NCBI GenBank assembly: GCA_031769625.1
Contig: JAUIMM010000126.1
Coordinates: 5,542,001 to 5,606,000, forward strand
DNA length: 64,000 nucleotides
From: Taudactylus pleione
Lineage: Eukaryota; Chordata; Amphibia; Anura; Myobatrachidae
Reading direction: 5' to 3'
This document shows, in pieces, positions 20,486-30,600 of this stretch. Position 1 is the stretch's first letter. Each line of letters opens with the position of its first letter. A program made the position numbers and the translations under genes. Below the pieces are notes generated by a model. It was not told the origin of the DNA. It made no database searches and saw only the letters and a list, made by a program, of their open reading frames with translations.

Positions 20486-21016
20486 GGGCATGATTCAGTG
20501 ATTATGGAATGCCGATATTTACATAGATTTATCAATTTTAAGCCATTGCACATGCATGAAAGCCATATTGCGCATATGCAGCATTTGGTTTGTGATTACG
20601 TTCACACAGAGGATTCACTCGCAAAGTAAGTGACAGGTACTCAGTGATTGGGGAAGGTAAGGGGGGTGGTTATGGAAAAGCAGGCATGTCTGACCATTTA
20701 AACACCTTCTAAACATTTGAAATCTCATGGGCGTGAGTATATTAGCCATTGCAATCTGCGTCACAGCATGAGAGCTCTCAGCATGTGCGGAGAGCCACAG
20801 TGTTTGAGACAGGTCAGACTTGACTTAGAAGCTGCCCGATCTGCATTGATGTTCCTGATGTTTATGCTGTTGCACGTCGTCGAACAGATATGAGAAGGAA
20901 GTAGTGGGCATCCCTTGCTCGGTTGAGCTTTGGAAGACATTAGCATATTTTCTCAATTGCAGTCCGTGAGAGATCACAGTTGAGATTGCATTAGTGTACA
21001 TCTCTGAATCAGGCCC
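20486..21016. mobile_element. Harbinger-like MITE, GGGCCTGATTCA family
   Basis: Left end GGGCATGATTCAG and right end CTGAATCAGGCCC (right end at 21016). Flanks are TGC and TGA, two of three matching. The interior resembles the other family members (TTAGCCATTGCAATCTGCGT). Confidence 0.7.
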
Positions 21017-21286
21017 TGATGTAGATTATGTAGATTATTCCTCTTCTTCCACTTCTATTTATGACATGCTGAGGGTGTTTCAGCCATACTGGACATCCCT
21101 CAAAGCATGTGGGTTTTCACTGTCAGAGTGCGATTCAGCTCCAGCCATTTTACCCCTGGGCTGAATTCCCTAGCTGAAACCCAAATGCCACACAAGAAAA
21201 TTAATATAATGTAAAGATAATGTATAGTGGGACACAGTTGTATCAATAAAGTTCATTGATAAAATGTTAACTTGAAAAAAGACAAG

Positions 21287-21754
21287 GGGCCTGATTCATT
21301 AAGTGCTCGCAGTTGGACGATTGCTGCACACTGGTGATGCGTATGCATGGCACCACTACGATCGCACTGCGATCAAGCAGACCACACATAGCCATCGCAG
21401 AGTGATTGACCGGAAGTGAGCTTTTGGGAGTGGTAATGGGGGGGTGGTCAGAGAAATGCAGGCATGTCTGTCCGATTGAATGCCATTGCGTTGGCGTGCA
21501 TAAATTAACCATTGTGATTGCATATGTTGCTCACTTAGCAATTTCTAAGTAAGGTCAGCGCTGATGTAATTCTGCGTATGGGGCTGATTGTACTTGAGGT
21601 TACTGATGTTTATGGAGGCTTGCAAGGTATTACGGATATTAGATAGCGGAAGTGCTGGCAGTTCGATGGCATTGTGATAGCAATATTCTCGCAGCAGACC
21701 TGCATGTGATTATGGAGCTGCGATCGCAATAGCGATCCTTAATGAATCAGGCCC
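21287..21754. mobile_element. Harbinger-like MITE with perfect AAG duplication
   Basis: Termini GGGCCTGATTCATTAAG and CTTAATGAATCAGGCCC are a perfect 17-bp inverted repeat. AAG flanks both sides (21284-21286 and 21755-21757). 468 bp, non-coding; interior inverted pairs such as ATCGCACTGCGATC add secondary structure. Confidence 0.88.
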
Positions 21755-21757
21755 AAG

Positions 21758-22905
21758 GTCCATTAACTTCAAGATTTCATAAATTCTAATTACACAGATC
21801 CTGAAGCAGACAAAATCCCCCAGAACAAAAGTAACCAATCAATACTCATCAAAGGATATAGATATACATTTTCTACAGTACATTTCAACTGCTCCCTTGC
21901 ATAATGTTTTGTTAAAATTCAAGCCAAATGTTACCATACAGTACTTTGATTACTATTCCCTAAATGTACTCTTACCTGTACATTAGATTTAGTATCTGTT
22001 CTGTTAGGCAATTCCAGTTCTAGCAGCAGCCACCTTCAGTTCATTCTTCAACCACATGAAAAATGTATATCATTTAATAATTATCTTTAAATTAGAGATG
22101 TGTAGTTTGGTTTTCCTAAACTATGAACACACACGATCTTAGGGGTTCTGAATAGAATCGAGTCCTAGTTCGGAATCAGATTTGTAAGCACAACTTTCTT
22201 CAAGTATATTTAGGTCTCATAATATATTGAAACAAATGCATATGATTTATGAATGTTATTACTGGTGGCCATTTAATGTGTTACTGTATATTTCTTATTT
22301 ATGTACAGAAAAATTTTAATGTTCCCTAGTAAAAATTACTTTATCTGTCTTAATAGTAGGCATGTCTGCTTAATAATATAAAACAAAACAAATTTATAAA
22401 GTTCATTGGACACATAATTGAGAGATACAAATGACTGTTTTTAGTTATGAGGGACAGTAAAGACCTGCAGCTGTCAATGGGTTAAGTACAGAAATGTATA
22501 AATATGGGTGAATAGCTTTGAGATTATAAATTCTCTAAAGATGTGAAAACAAACATGCAGTAAGTGCTATAGAAAGACCATAGCTGGGAATTTAGCCTTC
22601 AGAATAATTGTCTTGATGATCCCTGTGCCCTTGATAGGACACTAGTGTCTAAAGCCTTAAATCCTCAAGAGATCCAATGTGTTAATACCGATGAAATCAT
22701 CTGAGCAAAACAAAGGTCTATATTTACCATAAACAAATGATTAATATAGAATACAGCCACAAAATATATTGAAAACAAATACATGCTGAAACCTAGAATT
22801 AAAACCCAATGATACAATGTGTATGTATATTTCTTCTCTCTATTAAATTACAGACAATTGATTTATTACAATAATTTCAGTTATGAAAGGTGTATTATAT
22901 TGGTA
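21758..22905. other. AT-rich spacer, no gene seen
   Basis: I see no coding frame. A possible hAT-type end (TTAGAGATGTGTAGTTTGG) lies near 22092. Confidence 0.4.

Positions 22906-22975
<70 letters not shown>
22906..22975. repeat. (CTAT)n microsatellite
   Basis: About 17 perfect tetranucleotide units. Confidence 0.98.
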
Positions 22976-22976
<1 letters not shown>

Positions 22977-23700
22977 CTTACACTCATCTGGATGAATATA
23001 TTGATCACAGTGCCCATGATTCAAAGTGAAAATATCTAATTATAGATATATACATAGATATACAATTACAGTGAGCAGTTAACATAATTATAAAGCGAAG
23101 AGAAGGGAAGAGGACCAAGCTTATATGAGCTTACATTCTATATTGGATATGGGTAAATAGAATGGGAGGGGAGGCCAGAACTGCAGGGCTAGGTGGAGGG
23201 CTGGTAACCTAAAATGAAAAAAAATATTTATTTACCACTTATCTCCTCACCTTTTCACATGGGATGTGACCGCAGCTGGCTGGGCTTTCACTGCTACTCC
23301 ATCCCCCTGTGATTTCAGAAGAGAGAAGTTCTGCACATGTGCAAAAAATATCTCATCCATTTCTGGATCCCCAGCACTAATGTAACAGTCTCTGACTGCC
23401 AACATCACTGCCAAATTTAAACCCCAGAATGCACCAGAAAAAAGAGCTGAACTGACGTGTTCTTCTCAGCATTATTTCTGATCTCTGCACTCTAACTGAC
23501 TATCAGTGCTCCCTGTGACCCGCTCCATTGTGATGTGCATTAGGAGGGGGGCTGCACTTGGGGGTGGAGCTTATTCTTCTCTGGGGTATCTGCTACCAGT
23601 GGGGATCAAGTGCCACTGGTTGGGGGGTTGAGGGTGGAATTGTACAGTGGTACCCCGAAGGGATTTTAGGCGCTCTTAGGGGTATTTAACTAAAATGTAA
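22976..23700. other. Unclassified spacer
   Basis: The part near 23090-23160 (GAAGAGGACC, then GAGCTTACATTCTA) resembles LINE 3'-UTR text. 23230-23640 has moderate GC with no recognisable domain. Confidence 0.35.
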
Positions 23701-23715
23701 AGTGTTTTTAAAAAT

Positions 23716-24003
23716 ATGCTTTTGATTAAATTAAAGTCAAGGGAAGTCTCATTGGTAAATGAAATGCGTCAGTTACTCATTTTGTTGGACACCTACCTGC
23801 TGAATACTTGTTTGGACTTTTTCTGTGGAGTTCTACACAACTCTATTGTAATTGCTCAGATATGCAGTTCAGAATTGGATGCAGGGTCTATGGATTTTAG
23901 TTGGCATACCTGGAAGGAAATAGGGGTTGTTATTGGGGGAAAGAGTGTTGAATCCGCACAGGAAAAATATTATAAGATATTAAATATAAGGCCAACCCAA
24001 TAA
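23716..24003 (+). pseudogene. Unrecognised ORF, possibly a LINE C-terminal relic
   Basis: The 95-residue frame reads LLIKLKSREVSLVNEMRQLL ... WHTWKEIGVVIGGKSVESAQ and EKYYKILNIRPTQ. The W-x-x-x-x-G spacing followed by YYKIL weakly recalls the end of the L1 ORF2 region, but the match is too poor to name. It stops about 90 bp before the inverted repeat at 24092. Confidence 0.2.
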
Positions 24004-24091
24004 TTAGAGAAAAATGTGTGTCTTTTATACATAAACCTATTTAGGGTATGGTTGGTGGTGCACCATGGAAAAAGTACAGTATACTTTTATG

Positions 24092-24449
24092 GAGAGTGCT
24101 TAATCATAAAGAATGATTCAGCAAGACAGAGATTTTCCTTTTTGGTGCACTCTTTTTATGAAAAATTTATTTCTACCTTTTGCTAAGGAATATAAATTTT
24201 AACTTGTAATTGTTCTTACATATACAATTGTTTAAAAAATGTATTAAACTGAAATAATTATGATTATCTCCTTATCTATTTCAATTACAAGGAGATATAT
24301 AAAGGATTGTAAAAAAGAAATAATCCTACAATCTTAATATTGGCTCAGAGAAGCCTGTATATTTTTAGTCTAATATATAGTCCTGTTTATGCAACAATAT
24401 ATGTGCTCAATTGCAAAAAATATCAATCAAATGCTGTATTTATAAGACC
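24092..24449 (+). repeat. Left arm of a large inverted repeat
   Basis: It starts AGAGTGCTTAATCATAAAGA and pairs with the reverse complement of 25224-25610 over its whole length, with scattered mismatches and one extra block of about 25-30 bp in the right arm (near 25430-25465). Confidence 0.85.
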
Positions 24450-25223
24450 GATATATCGTGAAACAAAAAGTGAAAATGTTATCTACCCATATTACAATTT
24501 GCGTGTAATTATTAAAATCTTCATATCCTTAAGTATTGAGGAATACAAAAATTTTAATTTCTATTGTAAATGGTAAGTAGTTTCAGCAGTCAAAAACATC
24601 TCAATAATTTTCCCACGGATAATCAAAGTTAGTATAGGCTCTGCATTAGACCTCAGATGTATATCTAAATAAACTTCACTATGTCACCAGTGGCGTGTGG
24701 ATGTTTTATATTCAGCACCAGCCGCATTTTATTTGAAATTGTATAGGGCATGTTGTGTTATCTGTGTCTAGTGGATATAATGAATCCTATTCCACATTGC
24801 ATCAGCCATGTTAACATAAAAGTCATCTGGAAAAACATCCACAAAGTCATTCACTTCACATAGTATAATACAATATCTTTCTTTTTTAACATTTGAGATG
24901 ACAGGGAGATATACTGCAGTGATCCCTAAAGAAAAGATATTCTGAACCAATTGGGGGAAGACACCTCTAACATGAACTCTGTTATTGAACAGAGCAATGT
25001 GAGATTGAGACCTCCAGGTACAGAATGGAAATAAAGAAAGTGAGCACCGGCTTCTGCTTTCCTTGCAGTCCTCGGTTACCCCCTGTTGTGTGAACACATT
25101 GCAGGGTGGAAGTGCCAGTGGCCACCAGATGAGAGAGCCAGCTGAAATACCTGGTGGTCTGGAGAAGCAGTCTGAGAGAGTGGACCCAGTGGGAGAGATG
25201 TGTGGGAACACAGTGCCAAGCTA
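24450..25223. other. Spacer between the inverted arms
   Basis: About 770 bp. It contains a 147-codon minus frame (25211-24768) with no recognisable family. Its text (CNVFTQQGVTEDCKESRSRC and LPVISNVKKERYCIILCEVN) is neither low-complexity nor clearly any domain I know. A hAT-like CAGTGGCGTG word occurs near 24690. Confidence 0.4.
24768..25211 (-). CDS. Unknown ORF inside the inverted repeat
   Basis: 147 codons, start at 25211, on the minus strand, ending about 320 bp inside the left arm boundary. I do not recognise it. Visible features are an N-terminal proline- and serine-rich part, a cysteine-containing middle (CKESRSRCSLSLFPFCTW) and a hydrophobic stretch NIFSLGITAVYLPVISNV at about residues 91-108 that could be a short membrane segment. 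Its position between large inverted arms would fit a foldback transposon's cargo or chance. Random open frames of this length do occur in the window, so I treat it as doubtful. Confidence 0.15.
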   Translation of the reverse strand: MFPHISPTGSTLSDCFSRPPGISAGSLIWWPLALPPCNVFTQQGVTEDCKESRSRCSLSLFPFCTWRSQSHIALFNNRVHVRGVFPQLVQNIFSLGITAVYLPVISNVKKERYCIILCEVNDFVDVFPDDFYVNMADAMWNRIHYIH

Positions 25224-25610
25224 CAGTCTATAAATACAGCATATGATTGATGTTTTTTGCGATTGATCACATATATTGTTGCATAAACAGGACTATATAT
25301 AAGACTAAAAATATACAGGATTCTCTGAGCCAGTATTAAGATTGTAGGATTATTTCTTACACAATCCTTTATATATCTCCTTGTAATTGTAATAGATAAG
25401 AAGATAATCGTAATTAATTCAGTTTAATACTTTTGTTTAAAACAATTGTCTGTACTTTTGTTCTATGTCTTTATGTTTTATATGTGAGAATAATTAAAAG
25501 TTACGTTTTATATTCCTTAGCAAAAGATTGAAATACATTTTCACAAAAAGAGGGCACCAAAAAGGAAAATCTCTGTCTTGCTGAATCATTCTTTATGATT
25601 AAGCACTCTC
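25224..25610 (-). repeat. Right arm of a large inverted repeat
   Basis: Reverse complement of the left arm. Long identical runs include the segments around 25560-25605 (CTCTGTCTTGCTGAATCATT) and 25295-25370 (GACTATATATAAGACTAAAA). Confidence 0.85.
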
Positions 25611-25999
25611 TATATAAGGAAACAGGGGTTGCCTAAGCCAACATTTCCATGTTGCTTAAAGCAGCTGAGTCCAAAGACAGGTGGCCATACTCAGATGGAG
25701 AAACTGCACCTGCCATTAGGCTAGTGCAAGTTTCGATGTTGCGACCAATGGTGCATCTAAAGACTCTCTTATATTGAAATGCTGCTTCTCAAGACTCAGG
25801 TAGTGGGGACTCAGTTTTTAGCGAGATTAGCATATAATACAAATTCAACTGCAGCAAAAGACACAGCCGCTATTACTTCTTTGTCCAACTCAGAATCAGG
25901 CCTTATGTGTGGTGCTCCTTGTCTTTTTGTTTTATTGACTAAATTAAATTTGAAAATGTTTAACATTTTTGGGATTACTTAAGACACCAGTCAGTTAAA
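25611..25999. other. Spacer, no gene seen
   Basis: No recognisable domain; the short frame 25779-25982 is unsupported. Confidence 0.4.
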
Positions 26000-26240
26000 T
26001 GGTTAAGGGCAAGCTTGAAGGGTGAGAGGCTGGATGACTTAGTGAGGAAGGGCATTCCAAGGTTGATTAGTGGTCCAGGAGAAATCCTGAATGTGAAAAT
26101 GATAAGTGGTGATCAAGGAAGTGGTTAGGTGACAATCATCAGAATGAAGAGGGCAGGAGGAGGTGTGTGAGGAAATGAGGTTGGAGATGTAAATTTCTCC
26201 TATGATTAGAGGGGCATTTGTGCTCAGCTGTAGAATGTCT
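26000..26240 (-). repeat. L2-like LINE 3'-region fragment
   Basis: GGGCAAGCTTGAAGGGTGAG, GAGGAAGGGCATTCCA and the following text parallel 2370-2540 in the LINE at 1957-4250, in the same orientation but diverged. Confidence 0.5.
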
Positions 26241-26429
26241 CAATCAGACTTACTTTAAGTTTAGAATCAGTCTAGAGGCAGCCGTGGATGACAATGGCAG
26301 CTGTTTATTTTAAGCACTAAGTGTATTATAAGCACTAAGTGTAATTTACGAAACATTTAAAAAAACAGTTGAATAAACGTTGAACAACATCTACAACTAG
26401 GTAAAATAAAAAAAAACATAATATTACAA

Positions 26430-27255
26430 ATGTGCTGTCTGAACTTGCCTAGAACTAAAAGAGGCACAAACAAAACCCTTAGAGCTATGTGTGCAAATGC
26501 TAGGAGCTTAGGAGATAAATTCTCAGAGCTAATAGCAATAGTGACTAGGAATTATCTGAATATTGTAGCTATAACAGAGTCATGGCGCAATGAAAAACAT
26601 GACTGGGACATAGCTATACTGGGGTATACTTTATTTAGAAAAGACAGAATGGGAAAAAATGGAGGAGGGGTAGCAATGTATGTGAAAAACAACATAAAAA
26701 CTACTTCAATACAAAATACTGCAGAGAAAACTGAGGTCCTTTGGGTGACTATAGAAACAGGGGAGAAGGACATTATTTGCACTGGGGTGATTTACAGACC
26801 ACCATACCAGGAGGAGCAACTGGACAGGAACCTTTTGCAAGACATTGCTAAATTGACTTTAAAAGTAGAGGTAATAATCATGGGAGACTTTAATCTACCA
26901 AATGTAAATTGGGAGGGCTCCTTTGCTCTTTTCCACTAGAAGTGGGGACTTCCTAAATTCCTTGCAGGGAGAATCCCTCAAGCAACTGGTGAGGGAGCCA
27001 ACTCGCAAAGATGCTTTACTAGACATCATGCTCACAAATGTTAATAGGAGATCAGATGTAAGTGTTGGAGAAAACCTAGGATCAAGTGACATCAAGCAGT
27101 ATGCTTTAGTATAAAGACAGGGTTCGACTCATGCTATGCAAAAACAAAGATGTTAGATTTTAGGAAGGCTGATTTTGCAGAGATAGGGAGATGTGTAAGC
27201 AATTCATTGGCAGATTGGAAGAATTTAGGAGTGCAGGAGAGGTGGGAAAAATGAA
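26430..27255 (+). pseudogene. CR1-clade LINE endonuclease, truncated
   Basis: The first frame (26430-26939) reads TLRAMCANARSLGDKFSELI, NYLNIVAITESWRNEKHDWD, YTLFRKDRMGKNGGGVAMYV and IICTGVIYRPPYQEEQLDRN, ending at EVIIMGDFNLPNVNWEG. These are the conserved motifs of the CR1 apurinic/apyrimidinic endonuclease: N-A-R-S, the catalytic E in TES, Y-R-P-P and GDFN. After a frame shift near 26930 the next frame reads FLNSLQGESLKQLVREPTRK, ALLDIMLTNVNRRSDVSVGE and LGSSDI, and the domain fades in a third frame to about 27255. The family's SDH motif is SDI here, so the catalytic histidine is lost. No reverse transcriptase follows because the hAT terminus at 27268 interrupts the sequence. Confidence 0.88.
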
Positions 27256-27418
27256 AAAGTGCAATACTAGAGATGAGCGGGTCTGGTTCTCCGAGAACCA
27301 GACCCACCCGAACTTAATGTTCCGAGGCGAGATCTAAGTCAGGTTTGAGTTTTCCCGCCTGACTCGGATTTGAAAATGAGGCAAAATGCATCATCCTTCC
27401 GCTGGTTGCGGGTTTTGG

Positions 27419-27429
27419 ATTATATAAAG
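27419..27429 (+). promoter_or_regulatory. TATA-like box of the second hAT element
   Basis: ATTATATAAAGG, about 150 bp inside the 5' terminus and upstream of the leader array. A second TATATAAAG lies near 27556. Promoter role inferred from position only. Confidence 0.35.
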
Positions 27430-27489
27430 GTCCCTGCGATCGGCACCATTTGCACTCCGGCTGTGAAGAGAGAAGCCAATGAGTGTGTG

Positions 27490-28160
27490 TGTCCACTCAG
27501 GGTCTTGGCCTGAAGGCTGCTGCTGTGTTGTCCATAAATGGGCTTAGGCTGCAGTATATAAAGGGGGTCTGTGTTGTCCAGGGGGCTGCTCTGTTAATTA
27601 GGGGTGATCTTCCCCATTTTAAAATAAAAGCACTTTTTTGTGTGTGTGTTTGTGCATTAGCAACTTAGCTGCGCTATTATTGTTCGGTGACGCAGTTTAT
27701 CATCCATGTATTTGTGACTCTGCAGGTGGTCTGTCCACACTTGGCAGCGGTGCTTTGTTGTCCATAAAAAAGGGGTGCTGTCTGTATTGTTCATCTAGGG
27801 GTTGCTGCCTCATTCAGGGGTGCTCTTCCCCAGTGTATAAAAATAAAAGTGAAATTAAATTAATATCACTCTACTTAAAAAAAAAAAGGTATTTTTTGTG
27901 CATTGTGCGTTAGCAATTTAGCTGCGCTATTAATGTTCGGTGACACTGTCGTAGTTTATCATCCACGTATTTGTGACTCTGCAGGTGGTCTGTCCGCACT
28001 CAGCAGGGGTGCTTTGTTTTCCATAAAAAAGGGGTGCTGACTGTGTGGTTCATCAAGGGGCTGCTGCCTCATTCAGGGGTGCTCTTCCGCAGTGTCTAAA
28101 AAAATAAAAGTGCTTTTTTTTGCGTGTGTGCGTTAGCAACTTAGTTGCAGTATTGAATGT
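27490..28160 (+). repeat. hAT leader array, units of 220-255 bp
   Basis: GCGTTAGCAACTTAGCTGCG (with variants) recurs near 27652, 27908 and 28130. TTGTCCATAAAAAAGGGGTG, GGTGCTCTTCCCC and GACTCTGCAGGTGGTCTGTC recur once per unit. Confidence 0.75.
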
Positions 28161-28239
28161 TATTCATGCATAGGATGCATGGATCAGTAGCTAACCAAAT
28201 GTGACAATAAACACATATATAATCCCATTTTGAACAAAC

Positions 28240-28870
28240 ATTGGCCTATACTACTTGGTGATGATATTGGCCAAACACCTACCTCCAAACCCCAGATTAA
28301 TTTACAAGAAAGCTCCAGGCTTGAGGAAGAAAATAGTGCGTAATCATACTACAAACTCAGTTGAGACAAACTACCATAGACAGTGTGAACAACAACGGGT
28401 TTTACCACTGTGGTGCATGCCTTGGCTGTACCAATTATGGGTACAGAACAACCAAGCCCACTGTGACATTTACATCATGCACAACAGGAAAGGAATATCC
28501 CATTAGGAGTACGATCACTTGCAACACCAAAGGGGTTATTTACTTATTAGGGTGTACCTGTAAGAAACAGTACGTAGGGAGGACTATTAGACCTTTGAAA
28601 ACCTGAATCAGTGAACATATCAGAAATATTAAGAGAGGAGTGGAGGAGCACAACTTATCAAATCATTTCTTAATCCATCATAAAAGCAATCCAAAATCAC
28701 TTAAATTCATAGGTTTGGAACAAGTAAAACACAATTGGAGAGGTGGCGATTTTGACCACATGATTAACATCAAAGAGCTAGAATGGATATATGAACTGAA
28801 AACATTCGCCCCTCGAGGACACAATCTAGATAACGAGATTAAATCTATCATATGTAAGAATAGAAATTAA
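28240..28870 (+). pseudogene. Penelope-like element, GIY-YIG C-terminal part
   Basis: The first frame (28255 on) reads AKHLPPNPRLIYKKAPGLRK followed by KIVRNH, the conserved linker after the Penelope reverse transcriptase. A shift near 28360 leads to YHCGACLGCTNYG (cysteine-rich motif) and PIRSTITCNTKGVIYLLGCT followed by CKKQYVGRTIRPLK, with the GIY-YIG core written as VIYLL...QYVGRT. A stop at about 28605 interrupts. The next frame continues IKRGVEEHNLSNHFLIHHKS and IKELEWIYELKTFAPRGHNL, with the conserved E-x-x-WI. Reverse transcriptase itself is absent, so this is a 5'-truncated copy. Confidence 0.9.
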
Positions 28871-30600
28871 AATCTCAATATAGTTAGTCTAGTGTTAGGC
28901 AGGATGACATTATTCACTGCCCGAAACGTAATAGTATACACTACATAATATGATGATTTCAATGTCAACATTTTCACTATTCAATATTAACCATCATTAT
29001 ATTGATCATGATACTCTTAATCTGTATCCTTTTCCTGACAATCTCCCTTAATTCGGTGCTCATATACACCACTAAGGAGCATAGGAAACTATAATATGGC
29101 TTGAACCCGTAACCACAAGAAACACCGATTTATTCTTATATCTTATTTTTATTCTTATTTTTATTTATTATTATTTTTATTTTATTTTTACTTTACTTAT
29201 TTTTATTTTATTTTATTTTACGTAGGTGACAATACTTTTGGATTAGAACCCATGTCATATTAGGGGATTATTCTTCAGATATCCAGAATTGTGTTCTTCA
29301 GGTTGATAGAATAGTCTAACCACAACAATTATCCAATAGAATAGTCTGCCAGGTTTAACAGACTGGTCTTAATTGCAATTAATTAGTTTATTTATTATAT
29401 TTTTTCAATTTAGTTTAATTTCATTTTGTTCTTTTTATTTATTTTATTAATATATATATTTTTTTCTTTTTTTCATTTTCATTTCAATTTATTCCTGACC
29501 AACTGATTGGATCCTCATTTGCCACATGCGATCGGTTATGGTCCGTGTTTTAGGTCAGATCAACTTATTAAAGCTCTTTTTTCCCTGCCTTTTTCACACA
29601 AGATCATTAAGACCCTCCCACTGTGCTGTGACCTATCAGAAAGAGGACCCTTCCCTATTTAACCACAGGAATAACAACACAACTTACTCCTTGATAAAGG
29701 CCTGTTAAGGCAGAAACGCGTTGGATTTATATCCCTACTTCAAGAGTTTTCACTAACAATTTGACTACCCCTTCAGACCAAATGTGCACATTGCAAAAAA
29801 AGACTCATCCGGACTGAATCACCTGGGACGATCACGAGGCATCCATCCAGTCACGTGACACATCAGTGGAACTACAATCAAGCTACACTTTTGGGACGAA
29901 CGGAGCCGGCAGGGGAAGGAGCGGTGCCCTCCAGAGTGAGACAGGTAAGTCCCCGGTATAGGGGGGAGGCACACGACACACTGCTTTAGCAAGCGGTGGT
30001 GCCGGGTATCTCCCGTTTACATCAGCGTCCCCACGGCTGCTCCCGATTGGAGGCTGCAGGTTCACTCAGGCGGCTCCCCACGCTTGTTGCTGGGTAGTGT
30101 ATGCGGTGCCGGGAGGCTACCTTTCCACAGTGGGTACACCGTACTCTTTGCCCCAAGAAGACCATCCCGGGCATCACTACCCATACTCAATAACATTTTG
30201 ATAGCGGGACGCCGCTTATATAAACACATCAGGCCAATATATTAATATTTCATTTGACTTTGGATGCTGTATTCAGAGTGGATTGAATCCCATATTGTCA
30301 GTCCGATTTCTTATCCACACCAGTCTCCATTTACCCTCCCCCCCTATTCCCCTCTTTCCCTGGACGGAAAGTACACCAATCTTTTTGCATGTGCAGCATT
30401 TCTGGCTTTTTATGGTTTAGCCTAATTCATATTAATAAATTCTTTTACATCAATATTGCAATCGTTTGGTAGGGTCTTTATGGATAGGTGATAAAGACCA
30501 CTACTGTAAGTGGTAGTGCAGTCTAATATTCAACTTTTCACTTCTTTCCTCAATCGTGAATAAATTATTAGTCTACACGACGACTACAAGACCACAACAA
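28871..30600 (+). mobile_element. Downstream part of the Penelope-like element
   Basis: Non-coding sequence after the GIY-YIG frame. It has AT-rich tracts (29130-29222 and 29388-29495, strings of TTTTATTTTA), a hammerhead-like motif at 29690-29717, and a GC-rich island (about 29880-30180). The 3' boundary is uncertain; words of the hAT leader array resume near 30500 (GTAAGTGGTAGTGCAG). Confidence 0.45.
29690..29717 (+). ncRNA. Hammerhead-ribozyme-like motif A (degenerate)
   Basis: CTTGATAA, a short pairing stretch (GGCCTGTTAAGGC-type), then GAAAC followed by GCGTTGG. The order matches the hammerhead core CTGATGA, stem II, GAAA, with two core changes (TTGATAA). It lies downstream of a Penelope GIY-YIG frame, where such ribozymes are known to occur. 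Cleavage is unlikely with this core. Confidence 0.35.

Larger units (their letters stand above)
27268..28160 (+). mobile_element. 5' end and leader of a second hAT element
   Basis: It starts TAGAGATGAGC, matching the 5' end of the element at 4482-9020 (TAGGGATGAGC on its coding strand). GAGGCAAAATG followed by CATCATCC lies about 110-125 bp inside both copies. A foldback GGTCTGGTTCTC/GAGAACCAGACC follows the terminus. A TATA-like TATATAAAG occurs at 27421-27429. Downstream is a tandem leader with units of about 225-250 bp beginning GCGTTAGCAACTTAGCTGCG. It was inserted into the CR1 fragment. Confidence 0.75.

Noticed and set aside
23716..24003. Host gene exon
   Set aside because: No splice context, and weak resemblance to a LINE C-terminus; kept only as a low-confidence relic.
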